The translations under genes were made by a program, and so were the position numbers. A model generated the notes under the pieces. It searched no databases. It was not told where the DNA came from and saw only the letters and a program-made list of their open reading frames with translations. A stretch of DNA of 64,000 bases from Heterohyrax brucei (Eukaryota; Chordata; Mammalia; Hyracoidea; Procaviidae): contig CM053162.1 in assembly GCA_028571685.1 (NCBI GenBank), forward strand, positions 68,250,351 to 68,314,350, read 5' to 3'. Below are positions 1-9,967 of the stretch, in pieces. Position 1 is the first letter of the stretch. Each line of letters begins with the position of its first letter.

Positions 1-309
1 CATTTACTTATGCCTTCCAGAACTGGAAAGGCAGCAGCAGGATGGATTAAGAGGCTCACTAGACCCACTGTGAGCGGGACCACAGCTGAAACTGTATTGA
101 TCACTCCACCACCATAAACCCCTACTCTGACTGGTGGAAACACAGTAATATTCTGGGTTTCTGGGAATTAGTTCATAGCTGGAAACCTCCCAAAGTTGGG
201 CTATTTCGCTTTCACCATACATAGCGGCTCTGGCAGAAGTCAGGGAGAAGCATTAACAGTAATAGTTCTGGGCAGTAGAGCAGGCTTCTCTCCTGTGGAA
301 GGGTTTTGG
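1..309. other. Unassigned sequence at window start
   Basis: Moderate GC, non-repetitive in appearance. Short open frames on both strands show no recognisable protein. It could be part of an old element that continues outside the window, but I could not match it to a family. Confidence 0.3.
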
Positions 310-468
310 GGAGCCCTCATGGCAAGAGAGTTAAGAGCTAGGCTGCTAACCCCAAATTTAGCACTTAGAAGCCACCTGTTACTCCTTAGAAATCTGGTTG
401 GTCAGGACCACTCTGTCCTGTAGGGTTGTCATGAGTAGGAATTGACTTGATGTCAGCTGTATTGATTT
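310..468 (+). mobile_element. AfroSINE, diverged
   Basis: The order of AfroSINE landmarks is kept: 'ggagccctcatggc', 'gttaagagcta', 'ggctgctaacc', 'tccttagaaa', 'tctgtcctgtagggttg', 'gagtaggaattgacttgatg'. The B-box region is badly decayed, so this is an old copy. Confidence 0.75.
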
Positions 469-1199
469 AACTTAACTCAAATCTAGGCATTGATTTTGGG
501 ACGGTGGCTCAGTTTTAATGTTTCAAGTTAGACTTCTATTTCACTTGACCTAGAACTCTTCTTTTTATATAGATCATGAGACTTTTGCAGGACTCGTATC
601 TATTTCACTTCTAGGGACACCACGATCAAGTTGCAATGCCATAGGTCTCCGCAACTCAGATTGTTCTGCTCACTTCTTTGACTCTTGGCTGCATTACAGT
701 AAACACCTCAGCCTTGTCTGTGGTGAATCGGTGTCAACACTAAGGGCCCTGACACCCTGAGATCTAACTATCCCTCATCTTGTTAAGGAGAACAGTTTGA
801 TGGTAGCCATCCTTCTTTTAATTTCTGACCCGCAGGAAATAAAAGTGACTATGAACCCATGTGACCAGACATGTCTGTTCTCAATCTCTTTTCCTCCTTA
901 GTTGCCGGGTTGTTATTCTCCTCTATCTTCTTTCAGCATGTCCAGAATTTCTTTATTTTATATTATTATTATTGAGAAACACTACTTAGATTTCAATCTT
1001 TTGAAAGATAAGAAAAAATAAAATGAAATAATGAAATTAAAAAGTACCACAAACAGCACATGTTCTCCTTTGTTTTCTTTTCTCAAATGACTGGAGAAGA
1101 AAGTATGATTTTACATTAACATTCCAACCTTTCCCTCCTTTAATTTTGGCATTGTATCTTTCTTTTGAAGATGTATACAGTTCTCCAACCACACATGCC
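469..1199. other. Unassigned AT-rich stretch
   Basis: No repeat family or coding pattern recognised. Contains a polypyrimidine-rich part near 880-950 and an AT-rich part near 950-1040. Confidence 0.3.
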
Positions 1200-1232
1200 A
1201 AAGCCAAGCCAAGTGCCATCAAGTCGACTGAC
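1200..1232 (-). repeat. Short RTE/SINE-type 3' terminal fragment
   Basis: 'gccaagccaagtgccatcaa' followed by a gagtcg-like word resembles the reverse complement of the 3' end at 60799-60851 (gacggcacttggcttggc). Only about 30 bp are present, so it is either a strongly 5'-truncated insertion or a decayed remnant. Confidence 0.5.
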
Positions 1233-1397
1233 AAAATCTTGAGGCTAGAAAAAGATAGCATCTATTCTCTTCCTCATTACAACTGTTCCTGAAAGTTTAC
1301 TGGAACAAAGTAGTTAATTACCTGAGCAAATATACTTTTTTCTTATGCGAGGGTAACAGAGTATTTCAATTGTACACTGTTGAACTGGTACGAAACA

Positions 1398-1527
1398 GGA
1401 AACCTTGGTGGCGTACTGGTTAAGTGCTATGTCTGCTAGCCAAAGGTTCAAATCCCCCAGGCACTCCAAGGATCAGTGTGAGTCAGAAACCACTCAATCG
1501 CAGTGACTTAGTGGCTGGTACTAAACA
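1398..1527 (+). mobile_element. AfroSINE with internal deletion
   Basis: Head 'ggaaaccttggtggcgtact' and 'gttaagtgctatgtctgcta' are clear, as is the B-box-like 'ggttcaaatccccc'. The middle (from ctccttggaa to the cctatagggt part) has lost about 35 bp, then 'gtgagtcag' of the tail follows. Confidence 0.85.
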
Positions 1528-1622
1528 ACAGGAGAGATACAAGTTACTCTACAGCATGAACAAGAGGACTTTTGTGTGTTAATCTAGTGCATTTTGTTTA
1601 TAATTTCGGCTATTTTCTGATT

Positions 1623-1667
1623 GCCAGCCAAGTGCTGTTGAGTCGGATCCGGCTCATGGCGATTTAC
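1623..1667 (-). repeat. Short RTE/SINE-type 3' terminal fragment
   Basis: 'gccaagtgctgttgagtcgg' then 'atccggctcatggcga' is the reverse complement of the 60799-60851 terminus. It keeps the near-palindromic gagtcggatccggctc. No upstream element body is visible. Confidence 0.65.
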
Positions 1668-2525
1668 AAAGACAATGATTGTTTCTTTAGAAAATGTTTT
1701 TTTTAAAAAGTGAGGTTATATATGAAGATAAAACAGCAAGAAAAACTCAGTATGTAGAGATAATCCTAGGAAAATTTCAATAAATTCACTTTTATCATAC
1801 ACCCAGGTATGTATGTGTGAATGTGGGTGTATGGGCTTAAAAATTAATTTGATATTGAAAACAATGTATGCAAATTTCTATGCTCCAACTTGAAAGTTTA
1901 CATTATGCAATGGAGTCTATTTTTAAAACATAATTTTTAAATTTTTTTTTGCTTAAGGTAGGTCAGAATTTCCTTACGTCTTCCTTTCTTGGTGGGCATT
2001 ATGACGCTTCAGGTGACCATTACAAATATTCTTTAAAACACCTTCTTACTCCGCTACATTTATTTGTAAAGAAATATACACAATGACTCGAAATATTTCA
2101 CTTTCTTAACTCAATATCAAATTAGGGGACTACATGCATTTTATAAGTTTCATTTCTCCACATGTATACCAACAGCTTCTTTAAATATGTTGAAATGTTC
2201 TATTATTAGTGTTAAATTTTTATATCTTTGAGTTGAATGCAGTAGACTTATTTTCTGGAGTGCTTATATTTTGTGTTATCAAAATTTCTTAAGAGGTAGC
2301 GTATACTATTACCATTAATAACAGGTTTTATTATGTTTTGCTTATATTGCTTTTATTTGTAGAAAGAGTTACCCCTCCTGGGTATCAGTAAATATTTCTC
2401 ATGTCTTAATCATTTCTCTTATAGTTTGTTTTCATGAAAACTTCCTTGAAGTATTTAAAACATGCCTTAGCAGACCATGTGGAAGAAACAAAAATATTTT
2501 TCCCCACTAAAGAATTCTAATTTTC
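1668..2525. other. AT-rich stretch without recognised gene
   Basis: AT-rich DNA with several A/T runs. It may contain an old L1 remnant, but no segment could be matched securely. Confidence 0.3.
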
Positions 2526-2687
2526 TAGGTGGGGTAGTGGTTAAGTGTTAAGTCTCCTAACCAAAAGTTTGGCAGTTTGAATCCAGCAGGCACTCCTTGG
2601 AAACGCTATGGAGCAGTTCTCCTCTGTCCTATGGGTTTACTACAAGTTGGAACTAACTCAAAGCCAGTGGGTTTGATTTTGGTTAGC
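2526..2687 (+). mobile_element. AfroSINE
   Basis: Starts within 'ctaggtggggtagtggttaa'. The B-box part 'ggcagtttgaatccagc', 'actccttggaaac', 'gagcagttctcctctgtcc' and the tail 'ccagtgggtttgatttt' are all readable. Nearly full length. Confidence 0.92.
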
Positions 2688-2794
2688 ATAATTTACTAAA
2701 CAGTGCAACATATCCATATATTCAAGTCCTTTTTGTGTTTACTAGTCTCCTCATGGATTCATTTGCATCATAACTATATATATATGTCTTTTAT

Positions 2795-3402
2795 TTCTTT
2801 CTACTGTACTTTAGATAAAGGTTTACCGAACCAATTAGTCTCTCATTAACCAGTTAGTGCAAGTATTGTTTTATGGCACTGAATAATAGGTGTACACTCT
2901 CCCTTCTCACGTGAGTTCCCTGTTGCCAGCTGCCCTGTCCTCTTCTGCCTTCTAATTCTTGTCCCTGGACTGGGTATCCTGTTAGTCTCGTTTTGTTTTA
3001 TGAGCCTCTTCAGTCTTCGACTGAAGGGTGAACCTCAAGAATGACTTCATTACTGAACTCAAAGGGTATCCAGGGGCCATATTCTCAGGGCTTCTTTAGC
3101 CTCTGTCAGGCCAGCTAGTCTGATCTTTCTTGCTACATGAGAATATTGTTGTACAGTTTTCTCCAGCTCCTTCAGAGACCCTCTGTTGTGATCCGTGTGG
3201 TCCACGGGGGTAGCCGGGCACCATCTAGTTACACTGGAGTCGGCCTGGTAGATTCCACAGTAGACATGATTCCTTAGTCCTTTGGACTAACCTTTTCCTT
3301 GTGTCTTTAGTTTACTTCACTCTTCCTTTTTCCCAAAGGAGTGAATCCAGTTGAGTATCCTAGATGGCTATTTACAGGCCTTTCAGATTCCAGTCACTAC
3401 TA
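2795..3402 (-). mobile_element. L1 LINE 3' UTR, antisense, first part
   Basis: Non-coding block resembling a eutherian L1 3' UTR in reverse: a T-rich start (element poly-A side), 'tttagtctcgttttg'-like and 'gaagggtgaacctcaag' words, then 'gtagccgggcaccatctagt' and 'gtcctttggactaa'. It is interrupted by an AfroSINE and resumes at 3569. The family is assigned from remembered consensus words, so the subfamily is uncertain. Confidence 0.7.
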
Positions 3403-3568
3403 CTGGAAGCCATGGCGGCACAGTGGTCGAAGTGTTACATCTGCTAACCCAAAATTTTGGCAGTTCGAATCCGCCAGTCCCTCCTTGGAAACGATGGAGC
3501 AGTTCTACTCTGTTTTGTAGGGTTGCTGTGAGTCAGAACAGACTCGATGACACTGGATTTGGCTTTGG
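3403..3568 (+). mobile_element. AfroSINE nested in L1 3' UTR
   Basis: 'ctggaagccatggcggcaca' with tggtcgaagtg as A-box region, 'ggcagttcgaatccgcc' as a good B box, tail 'gactcgatgacactggattt'. It splits the L1 3' UTR. The flanks carry similar tcactac/tcactgc words, compatible with a decayed target-site duplication. The relatively CpG-rich B box suggests a younger age than the host L1. Confidence 0.92.
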
Positions 3569-3830
3569 GAGTTTTGGTCATCACTGCCAAGGGAGAACGT
3601 TGACCATTTTGTTTATAAACCGTGTTAGGTCACTTGAGCTAGTTGTTTCCTGGGATCACAGTCCCCACAGCGCTCAGTCTAGCAGTCGAGTCCCTCGGAG
3701 CGTTTCGAAGTGACTGTGGCGCTCCCGTGCCCTGCCCTGCACAGCTTGTGCTGGTCTCCCCGGCACCGCGTACCGTCGGACCCTTCACCAGAATCAGCGC
3801 TGATCCAGTGTCTGCTTAGTTTTTAATGTC
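3569..3830 (-). mobile_element. L1 LINE 3' UTR, antisense, second part
   Basis: Continues the block at 2795-3402 ('ttgagctagttgtttcctgg', 'gtccccacagcgctcag'), then a GC/CpG-rich part to about 3800 that is locally unusual. A single old L1 tail split by a SINE explains it best. Confidence 0.55.
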
Positions 3831-5582
3831 TTTATAGCTTTGAAATATGATTTGTTTTTTATGCTTTTTTACTGTTAGGGCTAAATGTGACACATCTTAA
3901 AATATTGCCTTGTGCTTTTCCTTTATTACTTCTGTTTCAAATAAATCTTGACCCTACTTTTTTTTTTTTTTTTCTGAATACAACACTTAAGATGTTTTTA
4001 CTGAGATTGTATGTATCTATTAATTCATTTGGGAATAAGTCACATCTCTACAGTACTGAAAACAAAGTGTTATGAGTGATATAAAAATAACATACTGCTC
4101 CATTTCTGTAACTCTTTTCATGCATCCCCATAAAGATGAGTTGATTGACTTCATGTCTGAGTTCTAAGGTGTGCATTAGAGTATATGTTTACACAAGCAT
4201 GTATATAATCATCACGAACATTTTGGTCATCTGCTTAAATTTCCGTAGGTTGATTCTACGAAAATTTCTAGTTTGCAATGAGTTTTGTAAAAATAAAACT
4301 CCTATCTTCTTTTTATAGTTACAGCTCTTATTTAATTTTCCATGTTAAATTAGCTAAAACATCTAGGAAAATATTAAATAATTGCAGAAATCTGGAGAAA
4401 CATTTTTTGTTGCTAATTTTTAATGAGAAGGTCTTATTTTTGTTGACTTTATCTTTCTATTTATTTTCCATTCATTTAGTGAAAATTTATTTTCTATCAA
4501 TCAATTTTTAAACGGTGTGCTTGATACCGTATTTACAGTAGTGATCAGAATAGTTTGCATTGGGAAAAAATATTCATAACAATTACCATGCAAATATTCT
4601 CATTTATAAAATACATTTATCAGGATGAATGGTTTCACCAAATGGCTTTTTGGTCTTTTGCTGTACTTTTTTGTGAGTCCTATCTCCCCTTTACTGGTTT
4701 TAAGATTAAATGTTTGCATTTTCTAATATTAAGTTATTATTTACATTTCTAGACTAAGTGATGATTGTTTCTTTTGCAGTAGTCTCTCCTAGGTCAGCTA
4801 TGATTATGTCTTTTGTGTTTTTCACTCATTCTTCACCAATGAGCTGCCTCAATATTATGATGTCAGTTGAGTTATACTTAACAATTCACCTTTTCCTAGC
4901 TCTGAAATAGGTGAAAGAGTATGGGAATTACATTCTTCTTAACATTCATTAAATACCTATCAAAGACACCCTTTGCAGAACCCTTCTTTTGATATAATAC
5001 TTTAAGAACATCACACATGCTATCCAGAATTGCTTGAATTTTTGCCCTTGAATCAGAATGTTACTTTATGCTATCTTAGAAAAATACCCATTTCATTGAA
5101 TATTTGCCATAGATAATATTTATTTTATATAGTAATTACTTGTATTTAAATATCTTCTCTAGTCATATATCTGTCCATTCAATCAGTAAGGACCACTTCG
5201 CTAGAAACCACGAGTGAGGCAGATGTGGATTTTTTGCCTATATTACTTATAAGGTAGCACAACATCTTTACATCCTTGCATGTATTACTTTTCTAAAAGA
5301 TGTAATTTCATTAAGAATGAAAAATTCCTTTTTTCTTATTGATATATTTTACTTTTCTTAATTTATGAACGTTAATAATAGCTGAAGATTTTCAGTTTTA
5401 TTTTAAGAATTTGAGTTGGTTTACTTTTAAAATGAGGGGAAATATCCAGGAGTTTTATTTCTGAAGAGCTAACATGACTTTTTCCTAAATGGGCCCTTCA
5501 AACAATACTCTCTGATATTCTAGATAACTTTACCTTATTACTTTATGTTATTACATACACAAAATGTATCTTTCGCTGATCT
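3831..5582. other. Long AT-rich stretch
   Basis: About 1.7 kb of AT-rich DNA with a 16-nt T run near 3959. Open frames here are low-complexity and unrecognised. An ancient L1 contribution is possible but could not be shown. Confidence 0.35.
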
Positions 5583-5641
5583 GCAGCAGGGATCAGCAAA
5601 TCTTTATCTGTAAATGCCCAGTTAGCAAATACACTTGTTTC
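5583..5641 (+). mobile_element. hAT-type DNA transposon relic, left part
   Basis: 'agcagggatcagcaaatctt' and 'tatctgtaaatgcccag' match the start of a common mammalian non-autonomous hAT element ('ggatcagcaaactttttctgtaaagggcc'). The rest continues after an L1 insertion at 6406. The exact MER name is uncertain. Confidence 0.7.
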
Positions 5642-5657
5642 TCAGGACATATGTTTT
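5642..5657 (+). repeat. Left target-site duplication of L1 insertion
   Basis: 'tcaggacatatgtttt' recurs at 6390-6405 with one mismatch, exactly bounding the antisense L1 tail. Confidence 0.85.
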
Positions 5658-6389
5658 TATTATTACTATTATTTTTTATTGTGATTAAGAGAAAGTATAC
5701 AGTCCAGATCAATTTTGCATGCCTACCTTTCTGTAACTCCCTCGGCCCACCTTGCCCAGCGACAGCACATTCTTTCTTTTCACTCTATACTTGCCATACT
5801 CTCCTAACAATCTCCTGCCTCCTCATCTCTACCCTTTTCTCCCTCATCTAGAAAGAGACCAGTAGAACAGCATCCTATAAATGCATAGAATCATAAAGTA
5901 CACAAACCATACGGTCACACTGTGTCCCCGAGTCCAGTTTATTTTTGTCCAAAGAGTTGACCTCAGTACTGTTTTCTGGGCAGGGCAGCAGCAGGTTTAG
6001 GGTCCACGTTCCCAGGAGATCGCCCAGGCTGTCCGACCATCAGTTGTGGTCTTTTAGTAGAGTTCTTGAGCTGCACTACTCTTTTTCTTGTGTTGCCACG
6101 GGAGCTCAATGTTGTGTGCACTCTCATGGCTGTCCTGGGTGGTGGCTGGGCACCATCTATTACTTCTTGTCCCATGTTGACACAGTCACTCATTCACATA
6201 GGTCCTTCTGTCTGGTGAGCTCTTTTTTGATTGGGTGTTTGCTGTTCTTGGCCGTCATCTATTCCAAGTGAGTTGGGATCATATGGGGCACTTCAGATGG
6301 CAGCTTGCTAGCTTTTAAGACTCCAGACACCACTCACCGATATGACATGCAGAAGACTCTCTTAGCCACAGGCAAGTTATGCCAATGAG
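5658..6389 (-). mobile_element. 5'-truncated L1, 3' UTR only
   Basis: Reverse-oriented L1 3' UTR: A-rich tail in reverse (tattattac...tttttattgtg), then words shared with the copies at 9968, 57110 and 62210, such as 'gtccagatcaattttgcatg', 'gacagcacattct' and 'ttttaagactccagacacca'. Flanked by a 16-bp target-site duplication. The open frames across it are non-coding 3' UTR. Confidence 0.92.
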
Positions 6390-6405
6390 TCAGGCCATAT
6401 GTTTT
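6390..6405 (+). repeat. Right target-site duplication of L1 insertion
   Basis: 'tcaggccatatgtttt' duplicates 5642-5657 (15 of 16 identical). Confidence 0.85.
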
Positions 6406-6520
6406 GTGTTCTTACTACTATTCTTTGGCATTATAGCATGAAAATAGTCAGAAAAGGTGTAGGCACAGCTGTGTACTACTAAAATTTTATTCACAAAAAA
6501 TATTAGGTTTGTTTAGATCC
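6406..6520 (+). mobile_element. hAT-type DNA transposon relic, right part
   Basis: Contains 'ggtgtaggcacagctgtgta' and 'aaaattttattcacaaaaa', corresponding to the family words 'gcgtggctgtgttccaataaaactttatttac'. It continues the piece at 5583-5641 once the L1 is removed. The far terminal repeat is not clearly preserved. Confidence 0.7.
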
Positions 6521-6989
6521 ATGGCTAATCTAGATATTTCTAATAGGCTTTTAAATATGGCTAGATCTTAACCCTCAAAACAACATAGTACATCTTCCTA
6601 AGTCCAAATGTTCTTTCTCCTACTGGCCTACTTGTCCATATAAGGCTTGCGGAGATGCTACCCTAGTTTACTTTTCTTCACGTCTCACTCAGTTTTTCAG
6701 CCCGTCACAACTTGTCACTGCAGTCTACCTAGCCACCATCAAAACAGTTCTTGCTCAACTCACCAGTGAATTCAGTATCACTAAATTTGATGTTTTCTAT
6801 TCTTTGAATTAATTTTAACATTTGGTATTTTCTTCCTTTTCCAAATATTTTCCCTTTAGGTTTCCATCCACAGGCCTCTGTGTTTTCATTTCAGGATGTC
6901 CCTTTTCCATATCCTTTGTAAGTTCAAATTTCTTGACCTAAGGATTTTGTTTTTCTTTTATCTGAATCTTTGGACTCTCTGTTTATCTC
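6521..6989. other. Unassigned, probably upstream L2 sequence
   Basis: Pyrimidine-rich DNA leading into the L2 relic. It may be more degraded L2. Confidence 0.35.
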
Positions 6990-7764
6990 ACTATATAGTT
7001 TTCTCTGGATGATCTCTTTTGCAGACACAATTAAAACTACCACTTATTTATAAAAGAGAAACAAGTATTGTCACTCTTTTTCTCTGAGGTTCCCACCTAT
7101 ACACAATTTTTCTCTTTGACTTCTAAATTTAAATATCTAAGAGATACAAACTCATTTCTAAAATAAAACCATCATCTTTCTTTCCATATCTACTTCTCTG
7201 TCAGTGTTTCCTGCCTTGAGAATGAAGCTATCTACCTTTGTAAGTCAGAGTCACAGGGTCATGCTCGACCTCATTCTCCACCTGATACTAAGCAATCCTT
7301 CATGAAGTCCTGCTGATTTTACCTCCTAAATATCTCGCAATCTACCCATTTCTCTCCATCATCCATAACATTACCTTAATGTCTTCTCTGGTCTCCCTAA
7401 CCCCAGTCTTGTCCAATTAGATTTATTTCTTCCATTGCAAAAACATGACTTTTTTCAAAACTAAAGCTGACTGTGTCAGCCCCTTTCTCTATTTAAAGAA
7501 AATTAATAGGGTCACGTTATTCTCAGGATAAAAACTAAAATACTTATCATGGCCTACAAATCCCTGAGTCACCTGGCTGTGTAGTCACAGATTTCCCTTG
7601 TATTACTCTGCCCTTCTTCTCAAACTTTCACCCAGAGAGTTCACCATAGCTTTCACTGGCTCCCTCTCGCTCCCTGTTGTTTATCACAGTCCCTCCTACA
7701 GCGTAAGCCCTAGCATAGCGTCAACTCTGCACTTGGCCTGCAGCGTAAGCCCTAGCAAGTTACT
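6990..7764 (+). mobile_element. L2 LINE relic, first part
   Basis: Follows the L2 (CR1-like) RT C-terminal and 3' region in sense: a 'gatgatctc' start, the leucine-rich decayed coding part, 'ctggtctccctaaccccag', 'aaaacatgactttt', 'ggataaaaactaaaatactt', 'atggcctacaaatccctgag' and 'ctctgcccttcttctcaaac'. Many stops and indels. Split by an AfroSINE. Confidence 0.82.
7696..7757 (+). repeat. Local direct duplication
   Basis: 'cagcgtaagccctagca' occurs near 7698 and again near 7741, about 43 bp apart, inside the L2 relic. A small local duplication. Confidence 0.8.
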
Positions 7765-7966
7765 CAGGAGGGTGTAGGGGAAGCCAATGGTTAAGCACTT
7801 AGCTATTTATGGCCGAAAGTTTGAATCTACTCAGCAGGATCTCAGAAGACATGCTTGGTGATCTACTCCCAACAGATCACCACCGTTGAAAGCCCATTCT
7901 GCTCTAACCCTCGTGGGGTCACCATAAGTTTGAATCGACCTGGTGGCCACCAGTTTGACGCTGCTC
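7765..7966 (+). mobile_element. AfroSINE, long variant, nested in L2
   Basis: Long (about 200 bp) form: 'aatggttaagcacttagcta', then the extra middle 'cttggtgatctactcccaac', 'ttgaaagcccattctgctct', 'tcgtggggtcaccataagtt', tail 'cgacctggtggccac'. L2 sequence resumes directly after it. Confidence 0.85.
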
Positions 7967-8070
7967 AACTCTAACTAGTTAATTCTCGTACATCACTTTC
8001 TTGGGAAGCCCTTTCAGAAACCCTCGTGCGGTCAAATCACCTGTTTTGCTCACTGCTATCTAATGCAGTG
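7967..8070 (+). mobile_element. L2 LINE relic, second part
   Basis: 'gaagccctttcagaaaccc' and 'gtcaaatcacctgttttgct' correspond to the L2 words around 'caaatgtcacctcc...gaggccttccctgacc' that should follow the first part. Confidence 0.65.
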
Positions 8071-8548
8071 AAACCTGGAGAGCTGGAACTTGATGGAACT
8101 GCTATGCATTTGAAAATCTCCCAAGTTTTCCACCTTTGACAGGATGTAGTCTCTCCACTTTCCCATCAGTCATTTTAATGGAAAATATTTGCATTTTCCT
8201 TCTCTGACAGGTTTTCACCTTAGCCAGGGTCTAGCTTTTGCAGGTTTTACTCTGCCTTACAAGATATGAACTCAAATGGAGATTTTCCTTTTGTTTTTCT
8301 AAGGATTTTGTTAATGCTTATCAACTATACCAGATTCTCATTTAGTAAGCAGAAGGTAACATAGGACGATTTTTGCGTGATTTATATATCGAATGCCTCA
8401 CTCCATGTTTTTTATATAACAGGTGCTTAATAAATGTTTACCGAAAGAATCAATTTATCACCAAATTTTACGTCTTTATATTTTGCCCTTTTAAAAAGCA
8501 AACTGTATTCATTTTTCAGCCTTAATTTCTTAAAAAGTTTTTGTCTAA
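8071..8548. other. Unassigned stretch
   Basis: AT-rich, no family recognised. Frames overlapping its right edge run into the L1 tail and are not genes. Confidence 0.3.
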
Positions 8549-8830
8549 CAGGAATGGACTGGGCTTGGGGACACAATGTGATCATATGGCATATGCACTT
8601 TATGTTTCTATGCATCTATAGGATGCTGCCCTACTGGCCTCTTACTAGAAGAGAGAGGAGAGGGTGGAGAGGAGAAGACAGGAAATTGTTAAGAGGATAC
8701 GACATATGTCGAACAAAAAGGAGAAATGTGCTGTCACCGGGCACGAGAACAGCAGGGGCTGCAGATAGGCGGGCATGTAAATTTAATTTGGACTGTATAC
8801 TTTCACGTAATCACATTAAAAGATAAAAAG
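8549..8830 (+). mobile_element. L1 3' end, sense
   Basis: The reverse complement of the 5658-6389 tail: 'gaatggactgggcttgggga', 'ataggatgctgccctactgg', a purine-rich run (agagaggagagggtgg), 'gggcatgtaaatttaatttg', ending in an A-rich tail at about 8815-8830. Strongly 5'-truncated. Confidence 0.9.
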
Positions 8831-8833
8831 TCT

Positions 8834-8955
8834 GAAAGGGGAATACTGTGTCGTCGCCGGGCAGGAAGAGCAGTGGAAGCTGCATATAGGTAGGCATGCA
8901 AATTTATATGGGAATGTACATTTTCACTCAGTCATAATTAAAACAAAAAAGTTGA
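8834..8955 (+). mobile_element. Second, tandem L1 3' terminus
   Basis: Repeats the last ~115 bp of the preceding tail: 'gtcgtcgccgggcaggaaga', 'gctgcatataggtaggcatg', 'aatgtacattttcactcag', A-rich end. Same orientation and directly adjacent, so it is either a tandem duplication or two insertions at one site. Confidence 0.85.
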
Positions 8956-9020
8956 AAAGGTTACCAATTTTGTTTCATGAATTAAAATCCTAAGTACAGA
9001 GTAACTTTGTTATTTTTCTC

Positions 9021-9219
9021 AGTTACCATGAAGTCAACTCTGACAAGTGACAACCCCATGAACACAAAGTTCAACTGCTTCTTAGCGTGTTCCAGGCTGT
9101 GACCTTTCCAGAGTGGGCATGCCAGACCTGTCTTCCAAGGGACCTCTAAGTACTTCGAACTGCCAACCTTTCAGCTAGTAGCCAATGTTTTAAATGGTGG
9201 TACCCATCAGGGACTCCAC
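9021..9219 (-). mobile_element. AfroSINE, long variant
   Basis: Reverse orientation: 'gttaccatgaagtcaactct' (tail side), 'tcttccaagggacctctaag' (extra middle of the long form), 'gaactgccaacctttcagct' (B-box region), 'accatcaggg'-like end at 'acccatcagggactcc'. Confidence 0.88.
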
Positions 9220-9462
9220 GGGTTAGACGATAGATTTCAGTGTATCCTCTTTTGGACTTTTCAAAACCTAATATTCTATTTTATGAGTTTATGTGTAAAT
9301 GAGAAAACATATAAAACACAAAAAGAAGAAAAATATAACTTTTATTCCCATTTTTCTTTCTATTTATGAATACACGCCTATTACACAAATAAAATGAAAG
9401 TAGATTGTTTGTAATCCACAATTTTTATTACGACTTGATAAACACATTTACACAGCACTAAG
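9220..9462. other. AT-rich spacer
   Basis: AT-rich, no recognisable feature. Confidence 0.3.
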
Positions 9463-9532
9463 CAGAAACCCTGATGGTATAGAGGTTAAGTGCGATGGCT
9501 GCTAACGGCTTTGATTTGGTTTTTTGGTTTAA
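9463..9532 (+). mobile_element. AfroSINE with large internal deletion
   Basis: 'agaaaccctgatggtataga' and 'gttaagtgcgatggctgcta' are the SINE head. It then jumps to a tail-like 'tttgatttggttttttgg'. The B box and middle are missing. Confidence 0.8.
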
Positions 9533-9540
9533 GAATTTAT

Positions 9541-9690
9541 CAGACCCTTGGTTACCAAGTGGTTAAAATCTCAACTGCTGACCAACAGGTAGAATCCACA
9601 AGCTCTCCCTAGGAACCCTCTGGGGCTGTTGCACTCTGTCCTGTACTGTCACTACAGACCCAAAGGCAATGGGTTTGACTCTTGGTTAAG
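9541..9690 (+). mobile_element. AfroSINE
   Basis: 'cccttggttaccaagtggtt' head, 'aactgctgaccaacaggtag' B-box area, 'ctctgtcctgtactgtcac', tail 'ggcaatgggtttgactc'. Second of three consecutive copies. Confidence 0.85.
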
Positions 9691-9699
9691 CATTCGTCT

Positions 9700-9885
9700 G
9701 GAGCACTGGTGGCCCAGTGGGGATGTGCTCGTTGCTGACCTTAAGGCTGGCCATTGGAACCTACCACCTATCCTGTGGATAATGATGTAGCAGTTGATTT
9801 CTGTAAAGATTGACCTATAGGGCAGCTCCACTGTGTCCTGTGAGGTCACTATGTGTAGGAGCCGATTTGATGGTAAATAGTTCAA
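9700..9885 (+). mobile_element. AfroSINE, long variant
   Basis: 'ggagcactggtggcccagtg' head, extra middle 'gttgatttctgtaaagattg', then 'ggcagctccactgtgtcct'. Third of three same-strand copies in about 420 bp. Confidence 0.82.
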
Positions 9886-9967
9886 ACACTCATGTACAAC
9901 ACAGTTTTAGTTACTGGATAATGTATTACTACATATGAGTTACAGTCTTTTTTAGAGGATTGTTTCA

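Noticed and set aside
3351-3713. 120-codon frame
   Set aside because: Spans an AfroSINE and parts of an L1 3' UTR.
3700-3800. CpG-island promoter
   Set aside because: The CpG-rich part is short (about 100 bp), inside an L1 3' UTR relic, with no transcript start or gene beside it.
5945-6271. 108-codon frame
   Set aside because: Lies wholly in an L1 3' UTR in reverse orientation.
8434-8826. 130-codon frame
   Set aside because: Runs from spacer DNA into a sense L1 3' UTR.
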